Shown piece by piece: positions 1 to 7,819 of a stretch of DNA of 64,000 nt. The stretch covers positions 62,001 through 126,000 of the forward strand of contig NZ_AAEW02000003.1 in NCBI RefSeq assembly GCF_000167355.1, given 5' to 3'. The notes under the pieces were generated by a model. It did no database searches. It saw only the letters and a list, made by a program, of their open reading frames with translations, and was not told the origin of the DNA. This DNA is from Desulfuromonas acetoxidans DSM 684 (GTDB lineage: Bacteria > Desulfobacterota > Desulfuromonadia > Desulfuromonadales > Desulfuromonadaceae). Positions within the stretch are counted from its first letter, which is position 1. Every line of letters begins with the position of its first letter. Both the position numbers and the translations under genes were made by a program.

Positions 1-797
1 AGCAGCTTTTCTGCCTGCTGCAGCTGAGCAATGCGCTGATTTATTTTTTCGATTTCTTTGTTCAACTGCCCTCTCTCCGTTTCTTTGCCTTGCCTCTCCA
101 TGTTCGTCGCCGTTGGCCCTTCGTGCATGGTCGCCACTCGATCAATTCCCTGCGCTACTAACGTTCGCCGGTCAATACGAATATCTAAACCTTCGCGCTC
201 CAATTCAGCATTGCAGACTCGCTCCCAGGTGTCGCGCATCCACTCGGCGGGGTCTTCATATTTGCTTCCTCCTGGTTTGCGTTTCTTGCAGGCGATGGGG
301 TCAAGCTCGACAACCTTGTTGCCGAGACTTCCATCCTTTAAAATCTCACAAGCACTGTAGAGGATGTGCGAGTGATGGTTGCGGGGATCGCCGTATTCTT
401 TTTGTCGCATGTCGTTTGTCGGCCGATGCCTGGCTAAATCGGTCGCAACGTTGTACTTTTCGCGGATCGCCTTCGCCATATTTCGGGCAGCGCGGTTTTT
501 TCCCTTGTCGCTTAGCTGGTGAGGGATTGCGATTTCACATTCCCGGCTCGTCACGGCGTTGTCTTTTGTAAAATTCACTTCAACTGAATTCCAAAAATCC
601 TGCCTGCTGATTTCCTGCCCACCGGGCAGGGTGAGTTCGGCGAACTCAATTCCTTTTTTTCTCCGGTAGTCGTAGGTTTCACCGGTTCGGTGATCTTCGA
701 TTTTCTCCCCGGCCCGATAGGCCGCTTTTCCGCAGGAACTGGGGCCTTTGGACCGATTGAAAGCCTTCAAGCTGCAGTGAAAAAACCCTTTTTCCAT
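1..797 (-). CDS. mobA: MobA/MobL-family relaxase (MobQ type), C-terminus off the left edge
   Basis: Reading the minus strand from an ATG at 797 gives an open frame of 265 codons that leaves the window without a stop. The N-terminus has the MobA/MobL pattern: a Ser/Gly-rich stretch leading to AAYRAGEKI, with Tyr27 the candidate nicking tyrosine, followed by RTGE and YDY. A histidine motif NHHSHIL sits at residues 140-146 and matches the metal-binding motif III of these relaxases. Near the window edge QGIDR and HEGP resemble the conserved end of the relaxase domain, and a Glu/Lys-rich coiled coil begins after it. The protein should nick and bind the oriT lying directly upstream (798-933). The accessory mobilization gene 934-1212 lies beyond that. 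The C-terminal primase or helicase region, if any, cannot be seen. Confidence 0.9.
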   Translation of the reverse strand, partial: MEKGFFHCSLKAFNRSKGPSSCGKAAYRAGEKIEDHRTGETYDYRRKKGIEFAELTLPGGQEISRQDFWNSVEVNFTKDNAVTSRECEIAIPHQLSDKGKNRAARNMAKAIREKYNVATDLARHRPTNDMRQKEYGDPRNHHSHILYSACEILKDGSLGNKVVELDPIACKKRKPGGSKYEDPAEWMRDTWERVCNAELEREGLDIRIDRRTLVAQGIDRVATMHEGPTATNMERQGKETERGQLNKEIEKINQRIAQLQQAEKL

Positions 798-837
798 TAC
801 TGACAAATCCTTTGATTTGGCTTTTGGTTTTCGGCGC

Positions 838-910
838 AGCCCGCACGTGAACTCGAAGAGTTCACTCTAAGTGCGCCCTTCTGAACTTCGCTTCGCTCGT
901 TCAGTGCGGG
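838..910. other. oriT: Candidate oriT with RSF1010/R1162-type nic core
   Basis: Between the accessory mobilization gene and the relaxase gene lies a perfect 8-bp inverted repeat, GTGAACTC (847-854) and GAGTTCAC (858-865), with loop GAA. Three bases later comes TAAGTGCGCCCT (868-879). An inverted repeat with a CTCGAAGAG-like centre followed by this core is the arrangement of the RSF1010/R1162 origin of transfer, where MobA nicks inside the core. A wider pair, CCCGCAC (840-846) and GTGCGGG (904-910), encloses the site, and CTGAAC/GTTCAG (881-886/899-904) forms a further arm. The match is by eye and the exact nick base is inferred from the family. Confidence 0.8.
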
Positions 911-933
911 TCAACCACACCAGCGGCGACGGT

Positions 934-1212
934 TTAAATTTGCTGCGGTGTCGATTTATTGATTGGCTGCAAACCAAATAATTCTCGGTCCCTGTCGTTA
1001 TTTAGGTAATCATTTAGTTGCCGAATTAGCTTCACTCTAAAATCTGGGTCGGCTTTTGCCCGGCTGATAAAAAATGAACCAACCAAAATCTTGCGGCGGG
1101 TATCTTTCTTGCGTTCTGCTCCTGCAATTTTATTTTTTAGCTTGGCGAGTTTCGCTTTTTCCTGCTCGATCTTTTTCTGTTGTTTTGCTATTTGTTCGTT
1201 GACGTTATTCAC
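934..1212 (-). CDS. TraD/MobC-like mobilization accessory protein
   Basis: This 92-residue protein has a Lys/Glu-rich coiled coil over residues 6-38. The pattern DTRRKILVGS follows, and the end carries a DRELFGL motif. This is the signature of small proteins encoded next to MobQ relaxases (TraD/MobC-like), which are thought to help the relaxase at oriT. Its start overlaps the stop of the upstream membrane-protein gene by 4 bp, which suggests translational coupling. The oriT and the relaxase gene follow directly downstream. Function is inferred from pattern and position. Confidence 0.75.
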   Translation of the reverse strand: MNNVNEQIAKQQKKIEQEKAKLAKLKNKIAGAERKKDTRRKILVGSFFISRAKADPDFRVKLIRQLNDYLNNDRDRELFGLQPINKSTPQQI

Positions 1213-1520
1213 AGCCCCACCTCGTCATGCTCTTTTTCGATTTCGTCGATTTCATTTTGATCAGCTTTGAAAATTCGGATTCTTACCTTACCGAACAACA
1301 AGGCAAAACTTGGCGCTGACCAAAAAAATAGCCATCCAAACCACCAATAAGTAGGCTGGACCTCTTGCCAGTTGTACCTCGCGGCGCTGCAAGCATCTAG
1401 AAGCGGTTGCAGAGCGTGTTTTGCAGCCAGATCACCCGCAACCGCTGCTGAGATCATGGCTGCGAGTAAGAAAGCGAAAATCACCCCTGTGGCTGCTCCT
1501 TTTAGATCAATGCAAATCAT
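1209..1520 (-). CDS. Small membrane protein of the mobilization operon, function unknown
   Basis: The 103-residue product has one hydrophobic stretch at about residues 10-29 and a second, Trp/Phe-rich one at about 58-78. The C-terminal tail is charged and acidic. This predicts two membrane passes with a cytoplasmic tail. I do not recognise a family. It overlaps the upstream replication-type gene by 14 bp and the downstream accessory gene by 4 bp, so it belongs to the same transcript. A role in mating-pair contact or exclusion would be guesswork. Confidence 0.65.
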   Translation of the reverse strand: MICIDLKGAATGVIFAFLLAAMISAAVAGDLAAKHALQPLLDACSAARYNWQEVQPTYWWFGWLFFWSAPSFALLFGKVRIRIFKADQNEIDEIEKEHDEVGL

Positions 1521-2190
1521 TGTTTTCTCCTGCTATCTGTTTCATTATTTTTCTTATCTGACTTCTACCTTTTTTTAATTCTGAGTCTGTTATCCCTTTA
1601 TTTTGCAACTCGGGTTGTTTTCGAGTCGCAGACTCTAATAATTTCTTTTTTTCACTTTCACGCCACCTATATAGCTGCTTTCTGTCTATCGCTGATAAAT
1701 CCCCCTGGCTGGCCAGGCGGCGTTTTATTTTTGCCTGAAAAGCATCAGGATCATCGTTCACGCTGCTATATTTTTTGTGCTTAACTGCCAAACGGACGTA
1801 ATCATCTATTTCCAGCTTCGCAGCATGATTATCGTGCACCTTGGCATCCCCTTTTCTTATCATTTTCCTAGATTTTTTCTGATCAAGATAATCCCGATAA
1901 ATATCTAACAGTTTCGAGGTGTTAAGTTGATAACCATTACTTGTTCTGCCACCGTCTTGACGATAGCGAGGCTCAGTAGTCAGCCAGTTTTCTCTTCTCA
2001 GATCAGCAATCACTTTACGACATGCTCTTTCCTTGTTTTTCCCTGTAAAACCAGCTCGTTCTGCGATTGTGACAACAGATGGAAAACAATATCCTTCGTC
2101 GGTTGCCTGGTCTGCGAGGGCCAGAAAAGTCATCTTTGCCGTCCTAGGCAGCGGCAGCTGCCAAACTGCATTGACAAGCAAATTGCTCAT
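1507..2190 (-). CDS. Helix-turn-helix replication-type protein
   Basis: The first 90 residues fit the HTH_36 winged-helix type common in plasmid and phage replication proteins. They show the phrases KMTFLALADQATDEG and CFPSVVTIAERAGF, then a GGRTSNGYQL wing. The remaining 135 residues are Lys/Arg-rich and show no domain I know. Most relatives of this layout are annotated as replication initiators of mobilizable elements, but a purely regulatory role is possible. It lies 2 bp after the small HTH gene. The two repeat arrays at 2789-3130 lie upstream of the operon and could be its binding sites; that link is inference. Confidence 0.7.
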   Translation of the reverse strand: MSNLLVNAVWQLPLPRTAKMTFLALADQATDEGYCFPSVVTIAERAGFTGKNKERACRKVIADLRRENWLTTEPRYRQDGGRTSNGYQLNTSKLLDIYRDYLDQKKSRKMIRKGDAKVHDNHAAKLEIDDYVRLAVKHKKYSSVNDDPDAFQAKIKRRLASQGDLSAIDRKQLYRWRESEKKKLLESATRKQPELQNKGITDSELKKGRSQIRKIMKQIAGENNDLH

Positions 2191-2192
2191 TA

Positions 2193-2420
2193 CTATCCCT
2201 TGCTTGGCCGACCAGGGCGGCGGCGCTGGGGCACGGTTGACTCAAACTGGCGGTCAACCCACTCCTGAAGTTGATTTTTAGTCCAAAATGCCCTCTTCCC
2301 AATCCTGATACCCCGAGGAAACTCTCCTCGTGTCATCCTGTTTTTTAATGTCTGCGGCGCGATTTCGAACATTTCAGCAACCTCATCCACATCCAAAAGT
2401 CCCAATTCTTGTCTGTTCAT
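2193..2420 (-). CDS. AlpA/excisionase-type HTH regulator
   Basis: This is a 75-residue MerR-like helix-turn-helix protein. Residues 8-50 contain LLDVDEVAEMFEI, a turn, then RGEFPRGIRIGKRAFW, which is the AlpA/Xis-type fold. The C-terminus is basic, ending in RRRPGRPSKG. A clear AAGGAGG lies upstream, 10 bases before the ATG. It is the first gene of the mobile-element operon. AlpA-like proteins act as transcription regulators or recombination directionality factors. No integrase gene is visible in the window, so which role applies cannot be decided. Confidence 0.75.
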   Translation of the reverse strand: MNRQELGLLDVDEVAEMFEIAPQTLKNRMTRGEFPRGIRIGKRAFWTKNQLQEWVDRQFESTVPQRRRPGRPSKG

Positions 2421-2516
2421 TTCCCATTTACCTCCTTTTTTGATGTCACCCTATCCCCCCAAAATGAACTTGGCAACTAAAAAAATTCCGTAACTATTTG
2501 ATATTATTCTATTTTA

Positions 2517-2542
2517 TGTGTTATCAGATAACTAATAACACA
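2517..2542. promoter_or_regulatory. Inverted repeat upstream of the mobile-element operon
   Basis: TGTGTTAT and ATAACACA form a perfect 8-bp inverted repeat with a 10-base spacer, in a very AT-rich stretch about 100 bp before the first gene of the operon. The spacing suits a dimeric regulator, so it may be the operator of the small HTH protein. No experiment or known consensus supports this beyond symmetry and position. Confidence 0.4.
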
Positions 2543-2788
2543 CAATGAAACTTCTAACACCTACAGCAACGTCTTGGAATTTATGGTTTTCTAATTTTTC
2601 ATTGTGTGGATTCTGAGGTCGACAACAAAGGATGAAAAAAATTCATAATTCATTCAACAACTGGGTTTGGCGAGCGTAGCGAGTTGCTTTTCAGTAAGCC
2701 GAAGGCGAAAACCACCACGCAAAATTCGCGCGCGCGTTAGGTAGTGGTTATCTAGTGGTCAAGATTAGGGTTAACTACTGGTGGTTAC

Positions 2789-3001
2789 CCTGTCTCCCAG
2801 GACAGGGGGGGGCCTGTCTCCCTGGACAGGGGGGGGCCTGTCTCCCAGGACAGGGGGGACCTGTCTCCGAGGACAGGGGGGGGGCCTGTCTCCCAGGACA
2901 GGGGGGGGGCCTGTCTCCCAGGACAGGGGGGGGGCCTGTCTCCCAGGACAGGGGGGGGGCCTGTCTCCCAGGACAGGGGGGGGCCTGTCTCCCAGAACAG
3001 G
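2789..3001. repeat. Nine tandem hairpin units of 23-25 bp separated by G-runs
   Basis: Units start at 2789, 2813, 2837, 2860, 2885, 2910, 2935, 2960 and 2984. Each unit is CCTGTC, a six-base centre (mostly TCCCAG) and GACAGG, so it can fold into a 6-bp stem. Between units the G-run extends to 6-9 Gs. Units 2, 4 and 9 have single-base changes in the centre or right arm. Possible readings are iterons of a replication origin, a binding array for the HTH proteins, or a G-quadruplex-prone locus. The open frames across it only encode the repeat and are not genes. Confidence 0.9.
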
Positions 3002-3045
3002 AGAACTGAACGGTTTTACCCTTTATTTATCGAAAAATTTAAACG

Positions 3046-3130
3046 GGGACAAATCAGGGACGGACTCAATGGGACAGTACAGGGATAGTACGGGGACAAA
3101 ATGGGGACACTAGAGGGACACTTATGGACA
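3046..3130. repeat. GGGACA array with 11-bp helical phasing
   Basis: GGGACA or a one-base variant starts at 3046, 3057, 3071, 3082, 3093, 3104, 3115 and 3125. The spacings are 11, 14, 11, 11, 11, 11 and 10 bp, so most copies lie on the same face of the helix. An A/T-rich stretch follows directly (3131-3169). Phased short repeats beside AT-rich DNA resemble the layout of iteron origins. Similar GGGGACA-rich tracts also occur in REP-type repeats linked to IS200-like transposases, and no such transposase is seen here. Confidence 0.8.
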
Positions 3131-3164
3131 TTTTTTTCTAATATTCAAAAAAGTGATAAAAAAC

Positions 3165-3211
3165 AAAAAGCCAGTCGTTACAGACTAAAATACTGTAATA
3201 ACTGGCTTTTT
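3165..3211 (-). terminator. Terminator of tRNA-Leu
   Basis: AAAAAGCCAGT (3165-3175) and GTTACAG (3177-3183) pair with CTGTAAT (3193-3199) and ACTGGCTTTTT (3201-3211). A T-rich tract follows on the minus strand. The hairpin starts 4 bases after the tRNA 3' end, so it ends the tRNA transcript. It also marks the right limit of the mobile element. Confidence 0.85.
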
Positions 3212-3214
3212 TAA

Positions 3215-3301
3215 TGGTACCCGGGACGAGAATCGAACTCGTACAGTCTTACGACCGAGGGATTTTAAGTCCCTTGCGTCTACCAGTTCCGCCACCCGGG
3301 C
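3215..3301 (-). tRNA. tRNA-Leu (anticodon UAA)
   Basis: On the minus strand the 87-nt sequence starts GCCCGGGTGGCGGAA and ends CCCGGGTACCA with an encoded CCA. The acceptor stem GCCCGGG pairs with CCCGGGT (last pair G-T wobble). The anticodon arm reads GGGACTTAAAATCCC, giving anticodon UAA. The T arm is CGAGTTCGATTCTCG. The long variable arm is typical of a class II leucine tRNA. tRNA 3' ends are frequent integration sites, and the 3' end points toward the mobile element on the left, but no duplicated tRNA end is visible in the window. Confidence 0.97.
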
Positions 3302-3362
3302 AAGGTGTCGCTAGTTTTAATGCATTCTCCGGACACTGTCAAATAAAATTCCCTTATCATCC

Positions 3363-4202
3363 CTACGATATGTTAGCAACATCGACAAAGGTCAATTCAG
3401 GCATCTCGGTAAAGTAGCCATATTTAGTGCAAAGCTCAAAAAACAGTGTCAATCCCTTAACGTGAACAACATCAAGATCATAAGACATACAGTTCCAATA
3501 ATCGACGAGTTGCTTCCGTGACATCCATGGGCGATCAGCTACAGCTTCAGCAAGGGCATACAGATTTTGAAAAGCCTTATTTATGGAGTACTGCAGTTGT
3601 TTTTGCAACAACACAAACTCATTGGTCAAACGTTGATAAGCGTGTCGATGAACAATCCACAGGGCAAAAACAAATGGCAGCCCGGTGTGCTGATGCCACA
3701 ACTGGGCAAGATCATACTGGCGACCTTTTTCGGGACCGACGGTCAGAGAGGCTTTAAGTGCTCGATCACCAATCAATAAAACAGGCTTACCTTTATTGAG
3801 GTAGTTTTCGGCCGGCTGTTCGGGAACGCAGCTGTCGATTGTTTGGCAACCGTAAAATTCTTTTAAAATGACATAAAGTAGATGCACAGATGTGGCAGAC
3901 TCCCCAGTTAGATAAATTTTCTGGCCATCTAACTCTTCGAGTGGGGTTGAGCTGAAAAAAAGTACGCTCTGCACTTCATCAAAAGCACTAATGGAATAGT
4001 TTGGCAACAGGACGTAATCATGAAAATTGCGTCCATACTCAAAGGAAGAGGACGGACTCACATCCAATGTTCCTTGGGCAAGCATGGCATTAAGTTGAGC
4101 TGGAACATCTTTAACAATCGTTCCATCGAAACCAGCCTGTTGCAGATATTGGAAGAAAGGAACACAGTTCAGATAATCAATATGTCCTAATTTCATTTGC
4201 AT
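3363..4202 (-). CDS. mqnA: Chorismate dehydratase, futalosine pathway
   Basis: MqnA removes water from chorismate to give 3-enolpyruvyl-benzoate, the first step of the futalosine route to menaquinone. The product of 279 residues starts MQMKLGHIDYLNCVPFF, the standard MqnA N-terminus, and has the usual length. SPSSSFEYGRN around residues 58-68 fits the substrate-binding serine motif. I placed the start at the ATG 4202 because AGGAGG lies 7 bases before it; an upstream in-frame ATG at 4247 has no such site. The gene follows accC behind a terminator, so it probably has its own promoter. Menaquinone as the quinone fits an anaerobic respirer. Confidence 0.9.
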   Translation of the reverse strand: MQMKLGHIDYLNCVPFFQYLQQAGFDGTIVKDVPAQLNAMLAQGTLDVSPSSSFEYGRNFHDYVLLPNYSISAFDEVQSVLFFSSTPLEELDGQKIYLTGESATSVHLLYVILKEFYGCQTIDSCVPEQPAENYLNKGKPVLLIGDRALKASLTVGPEKGRQYDLAQLWHQHTGLPFVFALWIVHRHAYQRLTNEFVLLQKQLQYSINKAFQNLYALAEAVADRPWMSRKQLVDYWNCMSYDLDVVHVKGLTLFFELCTKYGYFTEMPELTFVDVANIS

Positions 4203-4257
4203 ACATCGCCCTCCTTTTAATCGAACCGGTTGGCGAAGGTTCAACATTCAGAATCAC

Positions 4258-4284
4258 GCAAAAAGCGGAGAAAAATCTCCGCTT
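4258..4284 (-). terminator. Terminator after accC
   Basis: On the minus strand AAGCGGAGA, loop TTTT and TCTCCGCTT form a perfect 9-bp stem followed by TTTGCG. It lies 33 bases after the accC stop and closes the leftward operon before mqnA. Confidence 0.8.
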
Positions 4285-4316
4285 CTTATACGTAGCACAA
4301 TTAAATAACAGGGAGT

Positions 4317-5654
4317 TTAAATCTTAACCCGTTCCAAAAATCCGGTGTCGATATCGCCTTCGATAAATTCTTTATTGTTCATGATTTTCTGATGGAACGA
4401 AATGGTTGTCTTGATCCCCTCGATCAGATATTCATCAAGAGCTCGCGACATCCTTTTAATGGCCTCCTCACGTGTTTCAGCATGAACAATCAATTTGGCA
4501 ATCATTGAATCATAGTGAGGCAACACCTTGTACTGATCGTAAACAGCGCTGTCAACACGCACCCCAAGTCCACCAGGGGTATGATAACCATTAATCAATC
4601 CCGGACACGGAGTAAATTTTTCAGGATCCTCAGCGTTGATCCGGCACTCAATGGCATGACCGTTGATTTTAATATCTTCCTGCTTAAAACGGAGTTCCTC
4701 GCCAGCCGCAGCAAGAATTTGCTCTTTAATAATATCAACGCCAGTGATCATTTCCGTTACAGGATGCTCTACCTGAACACGGGTATTCATCTCCATGAAA
4801 TAAAAATCATTGTTGGCATCGAGGAGAAACTCAATGGTGCCAACACTGGAATAATTGACCGCCTTGGCTGCAGCAACGGCACAATCTCCCATACGTTGAC
4901 GAACATCATCGGGCAGAATGGCGCACGGCGCTTCCTCGATCAACTTCTGATGGCGGCGTTGAATTGAACAATCACGCTCGCCAAGGTGGATCACATGACC
5001 ATGTTTGTCAGCAAGGATCTGAATTTCTACGTGGCGAGGACGCTCGCAATATTTTTCAATATACACTTCCGGATTACCAAATCCAGACTGTGCTTCGGAA
5101 CGCGCTGCAGCAAAAGCATTGGGCAAAGATGCCGGAGAATGAACAATTTTCATTCCACGGCCACCACCACCAGCCGTTGCTTTAATAATAACCGGATAAC
5201 CAATTTCGCCGGCAATGCGCACGGCTTCTTCAACATTAGGGACCCCATCTTTGGTGCCAGGAAGAATCGGCACTCCAGCGCTGGTGACCGTTTGACGGGC
5301 ACTGATCTTATCCCCCATCAAGCGCATATTTTCCGCGGTCGGGCCAATAAAGGTCAGGCCACAGTTATTGCAGATATCAGCAAACTCTGCATTTTCAGAA
5401 AGGAATCCATATCCGGGATGAATGGCATCGGCATCAGTCACTTCAGCAGCACTGATGATCGCCTTCATATTCAGATAGCTGTCAATACTCGGTGCCGGTC
5501 CGATACAAACGCTCTGGTCGGCGAGCTTGACATGCAAGGCCTCACTGTCCACATCGGAATGAACGGCGACGGTTTTGATGCCGAGCTCTTTGCAGGCACG
5601 CAGAATGCGTAGAGCAATCTCACCGCGATTAGCTATTACAACCTTGTGAATCAT
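4317..5654 (-). CDS. accC: Acetyl-CoA carboxylase, biotin carboxylase subunit
   Basis: AccC carboxylates the biotin on AccB with ATP and bicarbonate, the first half-reaction of malonyl-CoA formation for fatty-acid synthesis. The 445-residue product opens [14 protein letters not shown], as AccC proteins do. An ATP-grasp loop GGGGRGMK lies near residue 160, and the catalytic phrase [14 protein letters not shown] lies near 285. Length is normal. The start at 5654 follows GGAGAG by 3 bases; an in-frame ATG six codons earlier lacks a site. accB lies 56 bp upstream in the same direction, as in most bacteria. Confidence 0.96.
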   Translation of the reverse strand: MIHKVVIANRGEIALRILRACKELGIKTVAVHSDVDSEALHVKLADQSVCIGPAPSIDSYLNMKAIISAAEVTDADAIHPGYGFLSENAEFADICNNCGLTFIGPTAENMRLMGDKISARQTVTSAGVPILPGTKDGVPNVEEAVRIAGEIGYPVIIKATAGGGGRGMKIVHSPASLPNAFAAARSEAQSGFGNPEVYIEKYCERPRHVEIQILADKHGHVIHLGERDCSIQRRHQKLIEEAPCAILPDDVRQRMGDCAVAAAKAVNYSSVGTIEFLLDANNDFYFMEMNTRVQVEHPVTEMITGVDIIKEQILAAAGEELRFKQEDIKINGHAIECRINAEDPEKFTPCPGLINGYHTPGGLGVRVDSAVYDQYKVLPHYDSMIAKLIVHAETREEAIKRMSRALDEYLIEGIKTTISFHQKIMNNKEFIEGDIDTGFLERVKI

Positions 5655-5710
5655 AATCTCTCCAGAATTCATCGTTGCCGACAGATAACCATCGGCACGT
5701 GCGTCACGAG

Positions 5711-6187
5711 TTAAACCTTTTCGACAACAAACAAGGCATCTCCAAATTCAACCGGCTGAGCATTGGCTTTGGAAATCTCGATAATTTTGCACTTGAATTC
5801 AGCCTCGATTTCATTCATCAGCTTCATTGCTTCAACAATACACAAGGTCTGGCCGGCTTCGACAACATCACCAACCTTGACATACGGATCAGAATCCGGT
5901 GAAGGTGCGGCGTAAAAGGTCCCGACAATCGGAGACGGGATCGTATCGTATTGATCATTTACCGCTGCAGGGGCCACATCAGCTGGGGCTGCAGCAGCCG
6001 CAGGAGCAGCAGCCGGAACCGGTGCAGCAGGTTGAGCAGGAGCATAGGCCGGTGCAGAGACATGCACCACTTCAGGCTCACTGCCACGCTTGATGACAAT
6101 GCGCTGCTCTTCGTTTTCCATCTCAAATTCTGTAATATCCGTATCCGTAATAACCTTGATCAATGACTTGATATCTTTAATATCCAT
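5711..6187 (-). CDS. accB: Acetyl-CoA carboxylase biotin carboxyl carrier protein
   Basis: AccB carries the biotin that AccC carboxylates and the carboxyltransferase discharges. The 158-residue product has an N-terminal helical part, an Ala/Pro-rich linker at about residues 45-78, and a biotinyl domain at 80-158. The biotinylation motif [13 protein letters not shown] contains the target lysine. Length and domain order are typical. It sits directly upstream of accC and downstream of the M24 peptidase gene. Confidence 0.96.
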   Translation of the reverse strand: MDIKDIKSLIKVITDTDITEFEMENEEQRIVIKRGSEPEVVHVSAPAYAPAQPAAPVPAAAPAAAAAPADVAPAAVNDQYDTIPSPIVGTFYAAPSPDSDPYVKVGDVVEAGQTLCIVEAMKLMNEIEAEFKCKIIEISKANAQPVEFGDALFVVEKV

Positions 6188-6254
6188 TTTCTTTTCTCTC
6201 CAAAGTGTGACCCTGCTGGCGCTTATTATGATATTCGACCAGACAGGGGGGGAA

Positions 6255-7325
6255 TCATGCCACCTGACGATAAGATTTGGGGATTTGCGTCAGGCAACGA
6301 TAACCATCCACTGTCATCACAACAGTGTCTTCAATACGAACCCCGCCGACTCCAGGAACATAAATACCAGGCTCGATGGTAAAAACCATTCCCGTTGTCA
6401 AAAAAGCCTCTGAGCGTGGCGATACGGTTGGAGCCTCATGAATTTCAAGACCTACGCCATGGCCAAGTCCATGGCCAAAATATTTACCGTATCCCTTTTT
6501 CTCAATATACTGCCGTGCCACGGCATCGATCTCACTGGCTTTGACAGACGGTATCAAGGCAGCTAAAGCCAGGTCATGAGCTTGCAGAACAACATCATAA
6601 ATTGCTCTGAGCTCGTTAGACACGTCTCCCACTGCAACCGTCACGGTTTCATCGGAATGGTACCGTTGGTAACGGGTACCAAAGTCGATGGTCACCAGAT
6701 CACCTGACTCAATCTTCTTGTCAGAAGCTACGCCATGAGGTAAAGCCCCTCGATCTCCAGAGGCGACGATCAGGTCAAAGGCTTTTTCCTCACCTCCTGC
6801 CCGGCGCAGAAAGCATTCCAACTCAAGGGCAATTTCTCGCTCAGAAATACCTGGCTTTATCAGCGGTATTACGGCATCAAAAGCCTGTTTATTCAGCTGA
6901 GCAGCTTTCTCAAGACAACGAATCTCTACATCGTCCTTCACTTGGCGAATCATCCCCAAAGGTGCATCCAGGGGTACCAAGTCAAATGAAGAGGCCTGCT
7001 TAAGCAATTTCTGATGGAGAGAAACCGTTACAAAATCGGCTTCAAACCCCACCCGTTTTACCGTGCATTCCGTTAAGGTCTCAATAACCCCTTCGACCTT
7101 TTGAGAATACTGGCGCTTATGCCCGGCGGATACTTGCGCTTCGGCCTGCGCAACATATCGCGAATCTGTTAAAAAATAACTCTGTTCGCGAGTCACCAAC
7201 AAGACACCATCAGTTCCGGTAAACCCGCAAAAATAAAGCAAATTTACAGGGTTAAAGAAAATAATGGCATCGACATCTTCACGATGCATGATTTCGCGTA
7301 AGCGATCAATCCGATACTCTAACAT
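6255..7325 (-). CDS. M24B aminopeptidase (Xaa-Pro peptidase type)
   Basis: The product is a metallopeptidase that probably removes N-terminal residues before proline, in the cytoplasm. From the ATG at 7325 it has 356 residues: a creatinase-like N domain, then a pita-bread domain from about residue 125. Metal ligands are visible in VTIDFG, HSDET, the GHGLGHGVGLEIHE stretch, TIEPGIY and RIEDTVV. The open frame extends 52 codons further upstream, but that part overlaps aroQ and looks like non-coding translation. The order aroQ, M24 peptidase, accB, accC is a known conserved neighbourhood in many bacteria. Confidence 0.9.
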   Translation of the reverse strand: MLEYRIDRLREIMHREDVDAIIFFNPVNLLYFCGFTGTDGVLLVTREQSYFLTDSRYVAQAEAQVSAGHKRQYSQKVEGVIETLTECTVKRVGFEADFVTVSLHQKLLKQASSFDLVPLDAPLGMIRQVKDDVEIRCLEKAAQLNKQAFDAVIPLIKPGISEREIALELECFLRRAGGEEKAFDLIVASGDRGALPHGVASDKKIESGDLVTIDFGTRYQRYHSDETVTVAVGDVSNELRAIYDVVLQAHDLALAALIPSVKASEIDAVARQYIEKKGYGKYFGHGLGHGVGLEIHEAPTVSPRSEAFLTTGMVFTIEPGIYVPGVGGVRIEDTVVMTVDGYRCLTQIPKSYRQVA

Positions 7326-7354
7326 AATGCTTTTTTGCAGCACACTTAAAAAGT

Positions 7355-7795
7355 TTATGCCTGCTTCACATGCTCTATTAGAGCAAGCAAGGCAAGACGG
7401 TAACCACGAGAGCCAAGACCACAAATCTGCCCCAGACAAACCGGTGCCAAATACGAGTGATGACGGAATTCTTCGCGACAATGAATATTGGACAGGTGAA
7501 CTTCAACTGTGGGAATTGAAACGGCACAGACGGCATCGCGCAAAGCAACACTTGTATGGGTATAGGCTCCGGGATTGATGACAATAGCGTCAACGCCATC
7601 GGTCATTGCCTGGTGGATTGCATCAACCAAGTCACCTTCATGATTGGACTGGTAACACTCAACAGCAACACCAAGCTCATCAGCATAACGACTTAATCCA
7701 TTGTTGATTTCATTCAAGGTCTCTTGGCCATACACTCCAGGCTCACGCACCCCTAATAGATTCAAATTCGGGCCATGGATGACTTTTATTTTCAT
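7355..7795 (-). CDS. aroQ: Type II 3-dehydroquinate dehydratase
   Basis: AroQ converts 3-dehydroquinate to 3-dehydroshikimate, step three of the shikimate pathway. The 146-residue product shows the type II marks: [18 protein letters not shown] with the active-site tyrosine, [20 protein letters not shown], and [18 protein letters not shown] with the catalytic histidine region. It lies 24 bp after the Roadblock gene and 29 bp before the peptidase gene. aroB and aroK are upstream in the same direction. Confidence 0.96.
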   Translation of the reverse strand: MKIKVIHGPNLNLLGVREPGVYGQETLNEINNGLSRYADELGVAVECYQSNHEGDLVDAIHQAMTDGVDAIVINPGAYTHTSVALRDAVCAVSIPTVEVHLSNIHCREEFRHHSYLAPVCLGQICGLGSRGYRLALLALIEHVKQA

Positions 7796-7819
7796 GATTC
7801 CGTCTCAATCGCGTTAGGT

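Noticed and set aside
58-571. Plus-strand frames of 100 and 152 codons at the left edge
   Set aside because: They lie opposite the relaxase gene, whose minus-strand frame is open across 1-797 and carries relaxase motifs.
2789-3001. CRISPR array
   Set aside because: The units are 23-25 bp apart with no unique spacers; what separates them is only a G-run. There are no cas genes nearby.
2755-3113. Plus-strand frames of 84 and 110 codons across the hairpin array
   Set aside because: They translate the repeat into a Gly/Pro/Gln low-complexity string in two frames at once, which is expected for any repeat with a period near a multiple of three. No ribosome site is seen.
3215-3301. Duplicated tRNA-Leu end (att site) to the left
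   Set aside because: I looked for a second copy of the tRNA 3' segment in 1-3160 and found none, so no attachment repeat can be claimed in this window.
4986-5612. 208-codon plus-strand frame
   Set aside because: It is antisense to accC, an unmistakable housekeeping gene.
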